A DNA stretch of 64,000 nucleotides, from NCBI GenBank assembly GCA_965249205.1, contig CBDFLL010000002.1, forward strand, positions 62,001-126,000, given 5' to 3'. The position numbers were made by a program, and so were the translations under genes. Of this stretch, positions 16,460-26,283 are shown one piece after another. How positions within the stretch are numbered: position 1 is the first letter of the stretch; every line of letters starts with the position of its first letter. The notes beneath the pieces are model-generated. The model was not told where the DNA came from. It saw only the letters and a program-made list of their open reading frames with translations, and did not search any database. Origin of the DNA: JAQBVV01 sp965249205. Its GTDB lineage: Bacteria > Acidobacteriota > Vicinamibacteria > Vicinamibacterales > UBA2999.

Positions 16460-17722
16460 TCAGATCCTGCGTACCATGGCGGGCACGAGTTGCTCGATCG
16501 AGGGCGCGCCAACCTGCTGCATGATGGCGCGCAGCTCGATGCGCAACAGCTCCAGAACTCGCTCGACGCCAGGCTGACCGAACGCGCCCAGACCCCAGAT
16601 ATAGGGCCGGCCGATGCAGACGGCTGTGGCGCCCATGCACAGCGCCTTGGCGATATCGGTGCCGCGGCGGAAGCCGCTGTCGATCAGGATCGGCATTCGG
16701 CCGCCGACCACTTCGACGATCTCCGGTAACGCGTCGATCGTCGAGCGTCCGCTGTCCTCACTCCGGGCGCCGTGGTTCGAGACGATGATGCCGTCCAGAC
16801 CGGCCTCGGCGGCAAGCGCCGCGTCCTCGTGCGCGAGGATGCCCTTGATCAGGATTTTCATGCTGGTCGTGTCGCGCATCCGCTTGATGGTGTCCCAGGT
16901 CAAGGCGGAGGATTGGATGTTGGCAAGACCGGAAAGATCGATGCCTTCGTACATCGGCCGGGTCCGGTAGTTCGACTCCAGGCTGCTCCTGTCGTGGCAT
17001 ACCGTGCAATCGCGCGTGTCGGTGCGCTGCAGCCGGAACCGGGTTTCCTGGTTGCGACCGCCGTTGCGGTCCACCGTCACGGCGACCGCGAGGCACCCGG
17101 CCCGTTCCGCGCGCGCCAAGTGGGCTCTGGTGACGTCCCACTTGTTGGTCGCGTAGAGCTGGTACCAGATCGGCGCCCCACGCTCGGCCATCACCACCTC
17201 GGGTGACGTCGTGGCCTGGGTCGACAGGATCATCAGGTGGTTGCCGACCCTTGCGGCCCTCGCAACGGCCTCCTCGCCAGTGGGGCTGTAGGCTCGTTGG
17301 CTGCCGACGGGCGCGAGAACGATCGGCGTGTCGTATCTCACGCCCAGAATATCCGTGCTCATGTCGACGTTGCTGACATCGACGAGGCGCCGCGGCCTGA
17401 GCTGGAATTTCAGGAAATCTTCGCGGTTGGCGCGCAACGTCACTTCGTCGTCGATCCCGGAGGCCATGTAGCCGAAGTGCGCAGGCGGCACCCTATTGCG
17501 CATGACCGGCTCGAAATCGAAAACGTTGATCGCATCCCCAGGGTTGGCAATGAGGTCCTGCAGGTCGTCTGGAGCCCAACGCGTGGGATCCGGGCGCTGC
17601 TGCGGCCACGCGGAGGGAGCCTGCGCAGCAAGGACGGCAAGTCCCGGCAAGGCGAGCAGTGGACTGGCGGCCAGCCACTTCAGCAGCTGCCGGCGACTTG
17701 CGGACCTGTCATTCAAATCCAT
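16460..17722 (-). CDS. Exported FMN-dependent alpha-hydroxy acid oxidase/dehydrogenase
   Basis: The 420-aa protein belongs to the FMN hydroxy-acid family (lactate, glycolate or mandelate oxidation). An N-terminal export signal resembling Tat ('ASRRQLLKWLA' then a hydrophobic stretch) spans residues 1-35, which is unusual because most family members are cytosolic or inner-face proteins. Family residues: 'LAPVGSQRAY', 'WYQLYATNKW', 'VTVDRNGG', 'ILIKGIL' (Lys), 'IVSNHGAR' (catalytic His and Arg) and the FMN phosphate site 'IDSGFRRGTDIAKALCMGA'. The usual NHGGRQLD reads NHGARSED, so the substrate pocket may differ. It is convergent with the YtcJ-like gene and divergent from the YVTN propeller gene. 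Confidence 0.85.
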   Translation of the reverse strand: MDLNDRSASRRQLLKWLAASPLLALPGLAVLAAQAPSAWPQQRPDPTRWAPDDLQDLIANPGDAINVFDFEPVMRNRVPPAHFGYMASGIDDEVTLRANREDFLKFQLRPRRLVDVSNVDMSTDILGVRYDTPIVLAPVGSQRAYSPTGEEAVARAARVGNHLMILSTQATTSPEVVMAERGAPIWYQLYATNKWDVTRAHLARAERAGCLAVAVTVDRNGGRNQETRFRLQRTDTRDCTVCHDRSSLESNYRTRPMYEGIDLSGLANIQSSALTWDTIKRMRDTTSMKILIKGILAHEDAALAAEAGLDGIIVSNHGARSEDSGRSTIDALPEIVEVVGGRMPILIDSGFRRGTDIAKALCMGATAVCIGRPYIWGLGAFGQPGVERVLELLRIELRAIMQQVGAPSIEQLVPAMVRRI

Positions 17723-18053
17723 GGCCGGATTATCGCCGCACTGGGAAGCGTGTCAAGCGCCGGTCGACGCTCTGCCCGCGCTGAATCTTCCCGCTAACGC
17801 TGGGGGGTATCTCAAGCAGGACGAGGTTGCCGCCGTATGCAGCCGCGGCTCGATCTCGACTAGTATCTCGTGAGGACACCTGCGGGGAGCGCCCCGATCG
17901 CTCCGATCGGGATATACGGGGCTCCTGAAAGTACGTCGCCTCAACGTTCCGGTGACGTCGGCTGATGCCGTCAGCATATGGATCGACCGCAGGCCGTCCA
18001 GGACCTGATCGCAACCTCGTGGACGGCGTGCGACGTTGCAGGGAGGACGAGTC
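17723..18053. other. Divergent promoter region
   Basis: This 331-bp gap separates the start of the hydroxy-acid oxidase gene and the start of the YVTN propeller gene. I see no gene in it. It should contain promoters for both, but no consensus -10/-35 pair stands out. Confidence 0.5.
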
Positions 18054-19100
18054 GTGAGCAAACCGATCTTCCGCCTGTTATGGGCGCCTCTTCTCGTGTG
18101 GCTTCTCGGGTCCAGCGCCATGGCGAGCGACGGGACGTTGCTCGTCGCCAACAGAACTGGTGGCAGTATCTCCTTCATCGACTTGGCGACCGGGGTCGAG
18201 ATCGCGCGAGTGCCCGTGGGGCCTATGATTCCGCACGAGGTGGCGGTTTCTCCCGACGGACGGCTAGCCCTCACTGCTGAGTACGGGCCGGACAGCAACC
18301 GCGGCCGTCATCTCATCCTGATAGACGTAGAAAGCGCCCGCATCGTGGCGCGCATCGATCTCGGTCCGAATTCCCGGCCTCACACGGCGCTGTTTTTGCC
18401 GGACGGTCGACGCGCCGTGGCCACGATGCAGGATTCCGATCAACTCGCTATGGTTGACCTGGAGACGAAAGCCGTGGTCCGCACGTATCCAACCGGTGGA
18501 CGTGAGGGACACATGGTGCGTCTGAGCCCGGACGGTTCGCGTGCGTACGTGACCAGCCGGGGGGCGCAGGGAACGTTGTCGGTCATCTTTCTCGATGAGG
18601 AGCGCCCGCCGATAGTCATCGATACCGGGCCTGGGGCGGAAGGCCTGGACGTGACGCCGGATGGACGGGAGGTCTGGGTAATAAATCGGCAGGAGGAATC
18701 CATCTCGATCATCGATACGGACTCTCTGGAGATCGTCGCGACCATCAACGCGCGACCCTTCGCTGGACGGATCGACATGGGGCCCGACGGGCGCGCGATC
18801 GTGCCCAACGGGACCAGCTCGGAGCGGGTTCCCCAATACCTGCGGCTCTACGACGTCGAGTCCAGAGCGATGCTCACGGAAGTCCTGCTTCGCGACGGGC
18901 AGCCGCAGGCTGGGAACTTTGGCGTGCTCATACAGGACGGCCTGGCTTTCGCGAGTGATCCACGCGCCGGCACCATCCAGATATTCAACTTGGATGCGAT
19001 GGGTGCACCGGAGGTGCTCGTCACGAATCACGAAGGGCCGGACGGGATGGCTTGGTCTCCGATCCGCGTCAATGCCATGACGGAGAATGCGAATCAGTGA
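18054..19100 (+). CDS. Secreted YVTN/YncE-like beta-propeller protein
   Basis: The start is placed at GTG 18054, directly after a GGGAGGA ribosome site; an upstream TTG in the same frame would include that site in the coding region. The product (about 348 aa) has a signal peptide and then a seven-bladed propeller with YVTN-type repeats ('LLVANRTGGSISFIDLATG', 'RAYVTSRGAQGTLSVI', 'EVWVINRQEESISIIDTDS'). Such proteins are exported; functions range from binding to lactonase-like activity, and none is assignable. A paralogous propeller gene lies at 24418-25479, and an FAD dehydrogenase gene follows on the same strand after a repeat element. Confidence 0.85.
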   Translation: MSKPIFRLLWAPLLVWLLGSSAMASDGTLLVANRTGGSISFIDLATGVEIARVPVGPMIPHEVAVSPDGRLALTAEYGPDSNRGRHLILIDVESARIVARIDLGPNSRPHTALFLPDGRRAVATMQDSDQLAMVDLETKAVVRTYPTGGREGHMVRLSPDGSRAYVTSRGAQGTLSVIFLDEERPPIVIDTGPGAEGLDVTPDGREVWVINRQEESISIIDTDSLEIVATINARPFAGRIDMGPDGRAIVPNGTSSERVPQYLRLYDVESRAMLTEVLLRDGQPQAGNFGVLIQDGLAFASDPRAGTIQIFNLDAMGAPEVLVTNHEGPDGMAWSPIRVNAMTENANQ

Positions 19101-19153
19101 AGGTCGTTAGGGTGCCGCGCGCGCCGGTATGGTATCTACTCGTTTTCAGACAG

Positions 19154-19318
19154 TTAGTGGTCTGGTTGCGAATCAGCTCGGCATTCGGCCGGCGATGCCT
19201 CCCGTCTGGCGGCGTTGCTCCTCGGTCCCATGCGCCCGGCATGCTCCCTCGTCGCGCCTGGCCAGCCGGGCGCCTCACCGCCCTCGGTGCACAAGCCAAT
19301 TCGCAACCAGACCACTAG
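19154..19318. repeat. Family-A inverted-repeat element, uninterrupted copy 2
   Basis: It has a 157-bp interior (19158-19314) flanked by TTAG and CTAG. It lies in the opposite orientation to the copy at 2425-2711 and matches it closely across the whole length once the nested B and C inserts are removed. No coding capacity. It separates the YVTN propeller gene from the FAD dehydrogenase gene. Confidence 0.85.
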
Positions 19319-19348
19319 GACGGGAAGCTCGGGCGAAGGAGAGCCGTC

Positions 19349-21185
19349 ATGGGTGAGAAAGAAAGACCACGAATCAGTCGCAGGGATTTCGTCGGTCTGG
19401 CCACTGCCAGTGCGGCTGGTGTCGCGAGTTCCGGCGTCTTGTCCCCGCTGGAGGCACGAGCACAGGGCGCATCGCCCGGCGTAACGCGATGGGACCTTGA
19501 AGCTGATGTGGTCGTGATCGGATCAGGGGCAACCGGAATGCCGGCCGCCATCAGGGCTGCGGCCGCTGGCGTCTCGGTGATCGTCCTGGACGCCAACTAC
19601 GACGTCGGCGGGCACGCGATCTGTAGCGGCGCCAACGTGGCACTTGGCGGCGGAACGACTGCCCAGAAGAAGTTACGGGATCGAAGACTCGCCGGACATC
19701 CTGTTCCGCGATCTCACCGATTGGTCGGTTGTCGAAGTGTCGGGCATGCCCGACTACAGGTACAACGACCGCGGAGTCCAGCGCGCGCTGGCCGACAACG
19801 CCGCGCTGAACTACGAGTTCCTTGTTGCAAACGGGGTGGTGTTCGAGGATCGTGCTCCGGACAATGCCGGCGGGCACGCGCTTGGCATCTCCGCGAGACG
19901 CGAGAATCACGCGATCTGGGACCAGGGACAAAGCTCGGAAAGCCCGTCGGGCGGGAATGGAACCAGTCTCATACGACCGCTGGAAGCAAGCGCCAGGAGG
20001 AGGGGCGTCAAGTTTCTCCTGAACTATCACATGGACACGATCGTTCGCGAGAAAGCTGATTCAGGACGGATCCTCGGCATTCAGGCGAGCTACACGCCCA
20101 CCATCCTTCCCGGCACCACGGTCCCCCTGAAGAGCTTCCGCAGTGACGGCAACATCGAGATGACCGCGGACACGGTTACCGTCAGGGCGAGGAAAGCGAT
20201 CGTCATTGGAACGGGCGGGAGTACGGGCAACATCAACTTCCGGCGAATTTTCGACCCACGTCTAACCGAGGAAGTGCAGACAGCGGCAGTGGAATACTCT
20301 CCCCAGGACGCCAGTGGCGAGATGGCCGCCATGGCGATAGGCGCATCGCTCTGGGGTACGGCGAATCAGACATTCGACAGAAGCGGCACACTTCGGAAGC
20401 GACCGATTGTCGGCACGCCAACCAACTACATCCCCTGGACGCCAGACAGCCCAATTTTTCCGAAGATACGAGCCACGGGCCTTGCCGTACGGAATTGGCA
20501 GAACGCGATCATCGTCAATCAGATGGGCAAGCGCTTCTACAACGAGACGGAAAACGGGTATCCCGCGGGATCGGTCGAGGGATTCCTCGATCCATACGTG
20601 CCCGGAGACTGGCGAAATGCGACGAGGATCACGTACGCGCCCAAGAACTACATCGACGCCGCCCTGGCGATGAATGAAGGTTCGACACCACCTGACTACG
20701 CGGCAGGACCCCAGTGGGCGATTTTCGACGCCAATGCGGTTGAACGAGAGAAGTGGAATCTCGCACCGGCTGCCACTCTTCCGGACTATTTCTTCTCTGC
20801 CCGGACGCTGGCGGAACTTGCGCAGCTGTTGACGAGCAATCCGCACCAGAGCGTCGAGATGCCGGCGGCGAACCTGGAGGCCACCGTAGAGCGGTACAAC
20901 ACGATGGTCGACCTTGGTGTGGACCCAGACTTCGACAAGCCCTCACCCCGGTACAGGATCGACACCCCACCGTTCTATGCAGCATGGGCGACGTTCACCG
21001 TTCACGATACCTACGCCGGTCTCAGGATCAACATGAAGTGCCAGGTGATGGACATGAACGGCCAAGTCATCCCCGGCCTCTATTGCGGCGGCGAGTCAGC
21101 TGCCGGATGCAGTCAGCACGGGCTCGGGCGATGCACGACCCAGGGCTACATCGCCGGCGCGGAAGCGGCGAAGGAACCAAGCTAG
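19349..21185 (+). pseudogene. Tat-exported FAD-dependent dehydrogenase, frameshifted
   Basis: The N-terminal part has a Tat signal ('RISRRDFVGLATASAAG') and the FAD-binding motif 'DVVVIGSGATGMPAAIRAAAAG', then 'GGHAICSGANVALGGG'. At 19669-19675 an extra T moves the sequence out of frame; reading on one base later continues the protein ('YGIEDSPDILFRDL') to 21185, about 612 aa. The family is FAD_binding_2 (fumarate reductase/flavocytochrome c, 3-ketosteroid dehydrogenase). The C-terminal 'GLYCGGESAAGCSQHGLGRCTTQGYIAG' is the second FAD segment. The substrate is unknown. The propeller/heme gene follows 33 bases downstream. If the shift is a sequencing error the gene is intact. Confidence 0.85.
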
Positions 21186-21218
21186 GCCGAAGCCCTCGAA
21201 ACCCACAAGGAGGTCGAC

Positions 21219-22895
21219 ATGCGAGCTACACGTCTTCTGGTGCTGTCATGTTGTGTCATCGCGATCTGCGCTTCGGCAAGGCCGGTCGCCGTCGACAGCG
21301 TCATTCGCGGCGTCGTGACAGACCCCGATGGAAAACCCATTGCCGGGGCGCTGGTCAAGGCCACCGACGCCGCTGGCATCAAGAGCATCTCGAGGTACAC
21401 GTCGGCCGATGGACGCTTCGAGCTGACGGTCTCTCCGGGGCAATATGGAGTTGTTGCCGAGGCGTTCGGGTTTGGTCCTGAACGGCGATCGATGGGCGCC
21501 GCGACAGATGCCGCGGCGAACTTCACGCTGACTCCGCGCTGGAGCGTTGAGCAGTTCACTGGCGCCGACATCGATCTCCTCATTCCAGATCACCCTCCAG
21601 CGGCTCTCCTCAAATCCACGTGCATCAACTGTCACGCGTTGGATGTGATGTTGCGTCACCGTGGTCTCACGGCAACTCAATGGAGAGCTCTGGTCGAGAA
21701 GCCGATGATGCAGCGCATCGGCCGCGGCGCGTTCAATGCGACCGACGCGGAATGGCAAGTGCTGACGACTGAACTCGAACGGTTGTTCGGTCCCCAAGCG
21801 CAGTACTTCGGGCCCGGCGCCGAGCCGCCGACGCTCGAACAGCTTCAGCGGCCCGAGCTGGCGGCTGAGGTGGCCAGGGCAACCTTCACCGAGTACCAGT
21901 TGCCGAACCCGCGATCGATGCCGCACAGTCTCGCCGTGGATACCGCCGGACGGGTCTGGATTGCCGGCTGGGACAGCCCGACGAATGCGGTGCTGCGATT
22001 CGATTCCACGACGGAGCAGTTCAAGACGTATCCCGTGCCGACGCCGAATGCGGTGCCGCATACACCATGCGTCAGCCGGGACGGTCGGGTCTGGATGGCG
22101 CTCAACGCACGCGGCGCGGCAAAGGCGGCGATGATCGATCCGGAAATCGACGAACTCGTCGAGATCACGTGGTCCGAGAAGACGCCGGGCACTCACAACT
22201 GCCAGGAGGATAGCAGCGGCAACATCTGGTTCTCGTCGCTCGGCGAGACCGATCAGGGGTTCTACGTGTACGACCCGAAGACCGGTCGGTTCCGCAGCTA
22301 CCAATACCCGCTCCCCGCCTCCTATCCACAAGGCTCCAAGGCGCTTCGCGACACCGCAGAGGGCGATCCGGTACCGGCCGTGCGCGCCGGGTTGTACGAC
22401 GCCAAGGTCGATTCCACGGGCAGAGGATGGGGTGTGACCTATTCGATGGGCATGATCGTGAGCGTCAATCCCGCGACCGGCGAAACCAAGCAGTACTTCC
22501 CGCCCGATACGCCACACATTCGCGGAGTGCTCGTCGATTCTCAGGACAACGTCTGGTTCGCCGCGTTCGATAGCCACAAGATCGGAAAGCTCGATCCCAC
22601 GACGGACGAGATCACGCTGTACCAGCCACCGACACCGAAAGCATCACCGTACAGCTTCGTCGAGGACCAGAGGCGAGGTGTCATCTGGTTCGGCGATCTG
22701 AACGGAAACAACATCACCAGCTTCGATCCGGAGGCGGAGACGTTCATCGAGCATCCGTTCCCCAGCAAGAACGTCAACCCGCGCCTGGGTATGGGCCTCG
22801 ACCCTCAAGGGCGGATCTGGTTCACGCAGTTCTTGAACGGAAGCATTGGCGTGTTGGACCCGGGGGATGCTACGCGAGCGATAAGTTCACGATAA
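21219..22895 (+). CDS. Secreted Vgb-lyase-like propeller with carboxypeptidase-regulatory and c-type heme motif
   Basis: The 558-aa protein has a signal peptide (about 1-22), a CarboxypepD_reg-like beta domain (about 27-105, 'IRGVVTDPDGKPIAGALVKAT'), a short helical segment with a heme c attachment motif CINCH (residues 135-139), and a C-terminal seven-bladed propeller of the virginiamycin B lyase/streptogramin lyase type (about 215-550; repeats such as 'GRVWIAGWDSP', 'NIWFSSLGE', 'NVWFAAFDS', 'VIWFGDLNG', 'RIWFTQFLNG'). It is likely periplasmic. The heme suggests electron transfer from the adjacent FAD dehydrogenase; this is inference. A strong AAGGAGG site precedes the ATG. Confidence 0.85.
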   Translation: MRATRLLVLSCCVIAICASARPVAVDSVIRGVVTDPDGKPIAGALVKATDAAGIKSISRYTSADGRFELTVSPGQYGVVAEAFGFGPERRSMGAATDAAANFTLTPRWSVEQFTGADIDLLIPDHPPAALLKSTCINCHALDVMLRHRGLTATQWRALVEKPMMQRIGRGAFNATDAEWQVLTTELERLFGPQAQYFGPGAEPPTLEQLQRPELAAEVARATFTEYQLPNPRSMPHSLAVDTAGRVWIAGWDSPTNAVLRFDSTTEQFKTYPVPTPNAVPHTPCVSRDGRVWMALNARGAAKAAMIDPEIDELVEITWSEKTPGTHNCQEDSSGNIWFSSLGETDQGFYVYDPKTGRFRSYQYPLPASYPQGSKALRDTAEGDPVPAVRAGLYDAKVDSTGRGWGVTYSMGMIVSVNPATGETKQYFPPDTPHIRGVLVDSQDNVWFAAFDSHKIGKLDPTTDEITLYQPPTPKASPYSFVEDQRRGVIWFGDLNGNNITSFDPEAETFIEHPFPSKNVNPRLGMGLDPQGRIWFTQFLNGSIGVLDPGDATRAISSR

Positions 22896-23046
22896 CAACA
22901 CGACGGGAATGCGAGGGAGTGGCTGTGCGGTGTCGCGCCGCATGGCCGCGCTAATCGGTGATCGACCTGATAATTTCAGGCGCGAAACCGTAACCGTGGT
23001 GGCCAGGCACGCGGCTGGTCATTGCCCTACGTGGCCAGCTGTCGCC

Positions 23047-24231
23047 TCAATTTGACGAGGCCTCCATACCGGCTACCTCATACTTCGTGAATGCAGATCC
23101 CGCGTCGCTGAGCGAGGCCGGTCCCTCGGCCACGTAGACGTTGCCGTCGTCGTCTACCCCCACGCCCTCTCCCGTCACGCCGTGGTTCGGCCGGCTGTCG
23201 GACTCCCACGGCGGGATGAAGCCCACGAGCACGTCCCGATCGACAGGCCCGATGCGGACGCCGTTTCTCCAGTTGATGTGCCGAAGCCGATTGGACTCGG
23301 AGTCGATGGCGTACACCATCTCGTCCTCGGTGATGAAGAGATCGCTGATGCGCCCGTACTGATAGCGCGAGTCCAGGTAGTTACCCTCTTGATCGAAAAT
23401 CTCGAGGCGGTGGTTGCCACGGTCCGCGACCCAGAGTCGGCCCTGAGCATCGAATTCCATGGCATGTGGCGTGCGGAACTGACCGTGATCCGTACCGATC
23501 TCGCCCCACTCCATGATGTACTCGCCGTCGGGCGAAAACTTGACGATGCGGCCGGTCTGCCCCGCCTCGCGGGCCTCGTCCATCTGTTCGTCTGTCGTCA
23601 AGTTCTGACCGGTGTGGCCGTCCGCGACGAAGATGCTACCGTCGGGCGCGACGATCACGTCAGTGGGCTGGTTGAGGTAACCCGGCTCGGTGCCGGACTC
23701 GCCGGCCACACCGAGGCTCAGGAGCAACTCTCCGGCTGGGCTGAACTTGTGGACCTGGTGACCTTTCGTGCCCTCGTCGTTGGCAGCGAAGTCGGTCACC
23801 CACACGTCTCCCTCAACGTCCGCGTAAATGCCATGGGGCGTCACGAAGGTTCCGGCGCCGAAGTTGGCGAGGATCTCCCCGGTGTTGCGGTCGAACTTGA
23901 AGATGGGATCCACGGGGTTGTTGTCGCAGTTGATCCCTGATCCAGCGAGTGCGCCTGCTCCGCAGCGCTCGTACCCCCAGATGTGTCCGTCCGTCGGATC
24001 GATGTCAAGACCGGCAGTGGAGCCCCACTCCCGTCCCTCGGGCAGTGTCGCCCAGTTCCCGACGCGTGTCGGGTTCGGGTTCGGCATCCCCTCACCGGTA
24101 ACCGGGTTGGCTGCCGTGACCGGGTTGGCCTCCGCAACGGCCACCGCGGGCGGTGGCTCGGACTCCGCGGCGCACCCCGCGAGAATCGCGGCGCCGACAA
24201 GCACGAACATCAGGAGTCGCAACGATGACAT
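23047..24231 (-). CDS. NHL-repeat lipoprotein (SMP-30/PAL-like propeller)
   Basis: The start is placed at ATG 24231, which follows a GGGAGGA ribosome site; an in-frame ATG at 24243 would overlap that site. The product (394 aa) has a lipoprotein signal with lipobox 'LAGC' and then NHL repeats ('GIYADVEGDVWVTD', 'PTDVIVAPDGSIFVADG', 'PHAMEFDAQGRLWVADRGNHRLEIFD'), as in peptidyl-alpha-hydroxyglycine lyase-like proteins. It is probably anchored at the outer membrane. It is the third gene of a minus-strand group with the YncE-like propeller and the cytochrome, and is convergent with the Vgb-like gene. Confidence 0.85.
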   Translation of the reverse strand: MSSLRLLMFVLVGAAILAGCAAESEPPPAVAVAEANPVTAANPVTGEGMPNPNPTRVGNWATLPEGREWGSTAGLDIDPTDGHIWGYERCGAGALAGSGINCDNNPVDPIFKFDRNTGEILANFGAGTFVTPHGIYADVEGDVWVTDFAANDEGTKGHQVHKFSPAGELLLSLGVAGESGTEPGYLNQPTDVIVAPDGSIFVADGHTGQNLTTDEQMDEAREAGQTGRIVKFSPDGEYIMEWGEIGTDHGQFRTPHAMEFDAQGRLWVADRGNHRLEIFDQEGNYLDSRYQYGRISDLFITEDEMVYAIDSESNRLRHINWRNGVRIGPVDRDVLVGFIPPWESDSRPNHGVTGEGVGVDDDGNVYVAEGPASLSDAGSAFTKYEVAGMEASSN

Positions 24232-24417
24232 AAGTCCTCCCAAGCGAATCTCGATTTCGCCGCGGCACAGCCCAGCGTGCGGCCTTCCCCGTCCCTGTCT
24301 GGGTTGTGGACGTCCCTTCAGACGTCGCCCAGACGACAGGAAACACTAGCGGGGTCCGAAGTTTACGGGCACCGCCCCTGCGACGACCGGGTGATGAGAG
24401 CGTACGAGCGCCGAATT

Positions 24418-25479
24418 CTACCGCGTGCCCGAACCCGCCGGGATGATCATGGTGTGGTTACGCTTCGGCACCTGGCCGACGGCGATCTTGGTCACTTCCT
24501 CCATCGTGGGAATGTCAACGACCAGCGTGTGGCCTCCCACGGGGTCGGCCACATAGGCCCTCTGGCCGTCCGGCGTGACCGTCACCCAGGCGCAGCCCTT
24601 TCCGCTGAGATAGACTTCTCCCACCGGGTTCAAGTCAGGAAGTGAGTACGAGTAGAGCGCGTTGTTCAACCGACTGCACACCATGAGAGTCTGCTGATCG
24701 GCGGTGACTGCCAGACCGTGAGATGGAGCGGAGCCTGTGGGAAGCCCAACTCTCCCGGCGGGTAACTTCGGCAAGGTGATCCGATCGACCTGCTTGCGCG
24801 TCTCGAAATCCACAACGACAAACCCGTTGAATTCCCCGACCTGGGCGAATATTGAGCGGGTCGAGCCGTCGGGATTCGCGGAGATCGCCATTGGCCGGAG
24901 CCTGTCCTCCAGTTCAACGGACCACGCCGGCGCATCGGTCTCGGTATCGAGGACGCTGATAAACCCGTTGGACGCGGAACCGGTGATCACGTGTTTGCCA
25001 TCCGGGGTGACATACAGGTTGTGCACGGGCCCGTCCGTTCGAATGCTCTTGACCTTGGTCAGAGAGGTGGTGTCGATGACATCCGCGACGCCCGGGTTGT
25101 TCCCGACGGCCTGCCGGATGCCTACATAGACTCGCCCCCCCTCAGGCGTGATCGAAACGTTGTTGGGAAGGCCCGAGAGCGGGATCTTCTTGATCACCTT
25201 GAGCGTCTGGGCGTCAGCCACGTCCAGCGTGTCGTCGGCCTCGTTGCTGGCGTAGATCCACCTTCCGTCGGGTGACGCCGTGGCCCCATGCGCGACTTCA
25301 ATGCCTGGGATCTCTCCCACAACGGTGTTGCTGACAGGATCGATGATATGGATCCTGTCTCCGGCGGCGTTGGTCTGGATGATCAGAACCTGATCTTGAG
25401 CCTGGGCTGCCAACGGCAGCGTGAACAGCAGGATGGCCAGAAATGTCAGACAGCGCTGAACCAGGTGAACAGTTGTCAT
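24418..25479 (-). CDS. Secreted YncE-like beta-propeller protein
   Basis: The product is 353 aa with a signal peptide (about 1-26, 'LLFTLPLAAQAQ') and seven YVTN-type blades ('RIHIIDPVSNTVVGEIPG', 'WIYASNEADDTLDVADAQT', 'GRVYVGIRQAVG', 'AYVADPVGGHTLVVDIPT'). It has the same architecture as the protein at 18054-19100 but is clearly diverged. The cytochrome gene lies 41 bases upstream on the same strand, which suggests an operon. Confidence 0.85.
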   Translation of the reverse strand: MTTVHLVQRCLTFLAILLFTLPLAAQAQDQVLIIQTNAAGDRIHIIDPVSNTVVGEIPGIEVAHGATASPDGRWIYASNEADDTLDVADAQTLKVIKKIPLSGLPNNVSITPEGGRVYVGIRQAVGNNPGVADVIDTTSLTKVKSIRTDGPVHNLYVTPDGKHVITGSASNGFISVLDTETDAPAWSVELEDRLRPMAISANPDGSTRSIFAQVGEFNGFVVVDFETRKQVDRITLPKLPAGRVGLPTGSAPSHGLAVTADQQTLMVCSRLNNALYSYSLPDLNPVGEVYLSGKGCAWVTVTPDGQRAYVADPVGGHTLVVDIPTMEEVTKIAVGQVPKRNHTMIIPAGSGTR

Positions 25480-25520
25480 TCGTCAGCTCCTCGCAGGAAA
25501 AAAGGTCAGCGATTACCAGG

Positions 25521-26006
25521 TCATTCTAAGCACGCGCCCGGCAGCTCGACGTCCGGATCGTTGATGGTGTGGCCGCACACCCAATTGGCGATCGTCTGCC
25601 ACTCTGGCTCGAGAAACGAGTTCCAGTGCTTGCCGCCGCTATGGTAAAAGGAGCCTCCTCCCTCGGACGCAAGCGGGTGCATGAGCAGCCTACTCTGCAG
25701 GAGGTTGTGGGGCACCACCCGCGGCATGACGACTTCCATATTCTGGCGAGATTGCTCCTCGGTCCAGGTGACGGCCCCAGGCGCGAGCTCTTGTAGGCGC
25801 ATCGTCGTACGCTTGCTGTGGCAAGAGACACAGCGCGCGTTGCCGTCACGCTTGAGCAGAAAGATGGGCTGCACCCTGCTCCTGAAGAACTCGAAATCCA
25901 GAGCCGCAGTCTCTGGTGAGCCGGGTTCCTGGGCTCGCAGCGCAGCAGCGGCCGGGTATTGGGTAAGCAACGCTGCTAGCAACAGTAGCAACCGGGCGAC
26001 AGGCAT
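25521..26006 (-). CDS. Secreted c-type cytochrome-like protein
   Basis: The product is 161 aa with a signal peptide (about 1-25) and a single heme c motif, CVSCH, in a context typical of planctomycete/PSD1-type cytochromes ('RSRVQPIFLLKRDGNARCVSCHSKRT'). A second Cys-containing segment near the C-terminus ('WVCGH' and a final Cys) is not a heme motif. Role as a periplasmic electron carrier is inferred. It is the first gene of the minus-strand group with the YncE-like and NHL proteins. Confidence 0.8.
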   Translation of the reverse strand: MPVARLLLLLAALLTQYPAAAALRAQEPGSPETAALDFEFFRSRVQPIFLLKRDGNARCVSCHSKRTTMRLQELAPGAVTWTEEQSRQNMEVVMPRVVPHNLLQSRLLMHPLASEGGGSFYHSGGKHWNSFLEPEWQTIANWVCGHTINDPDVELPGACLE

Positions 26007-26283
26007 AACGGATCCTCCTCTAGTCTCTTCTCTTGGTCACGACTCAGAAGCGATCCAGCGTCCCCCACAGTTGCTGTGCGGGGCCGGCCAGACTGTCTCG
26101 GCGAGAGCGTACAAGGATCGGGTGCCAATTTCAACAGGCTCTTTTCTCGTCAACTCTACAGCGCCCGTGGGAGGTCAGCCAGCCGTTTCTCCTATAATCA
26201 GGCCCACTTGGCGTCACGGCCAGAGACGAGGACAGTGAGCAAGGGGACCTATTCAGCGTGGCAATGAGGGAGCCTACAACCTG
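26007..26283. promoter_or_regulatory. Divergent intergenic region with a candidate -10 box
   Basis: TATAAT at 26193-26198 lies about 85 bases before the transporter start. No good -35 hexamer is seen 17 bases upstream, so the promoter call is tentative. No gene found in this stretch. Confidence 0.35.
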
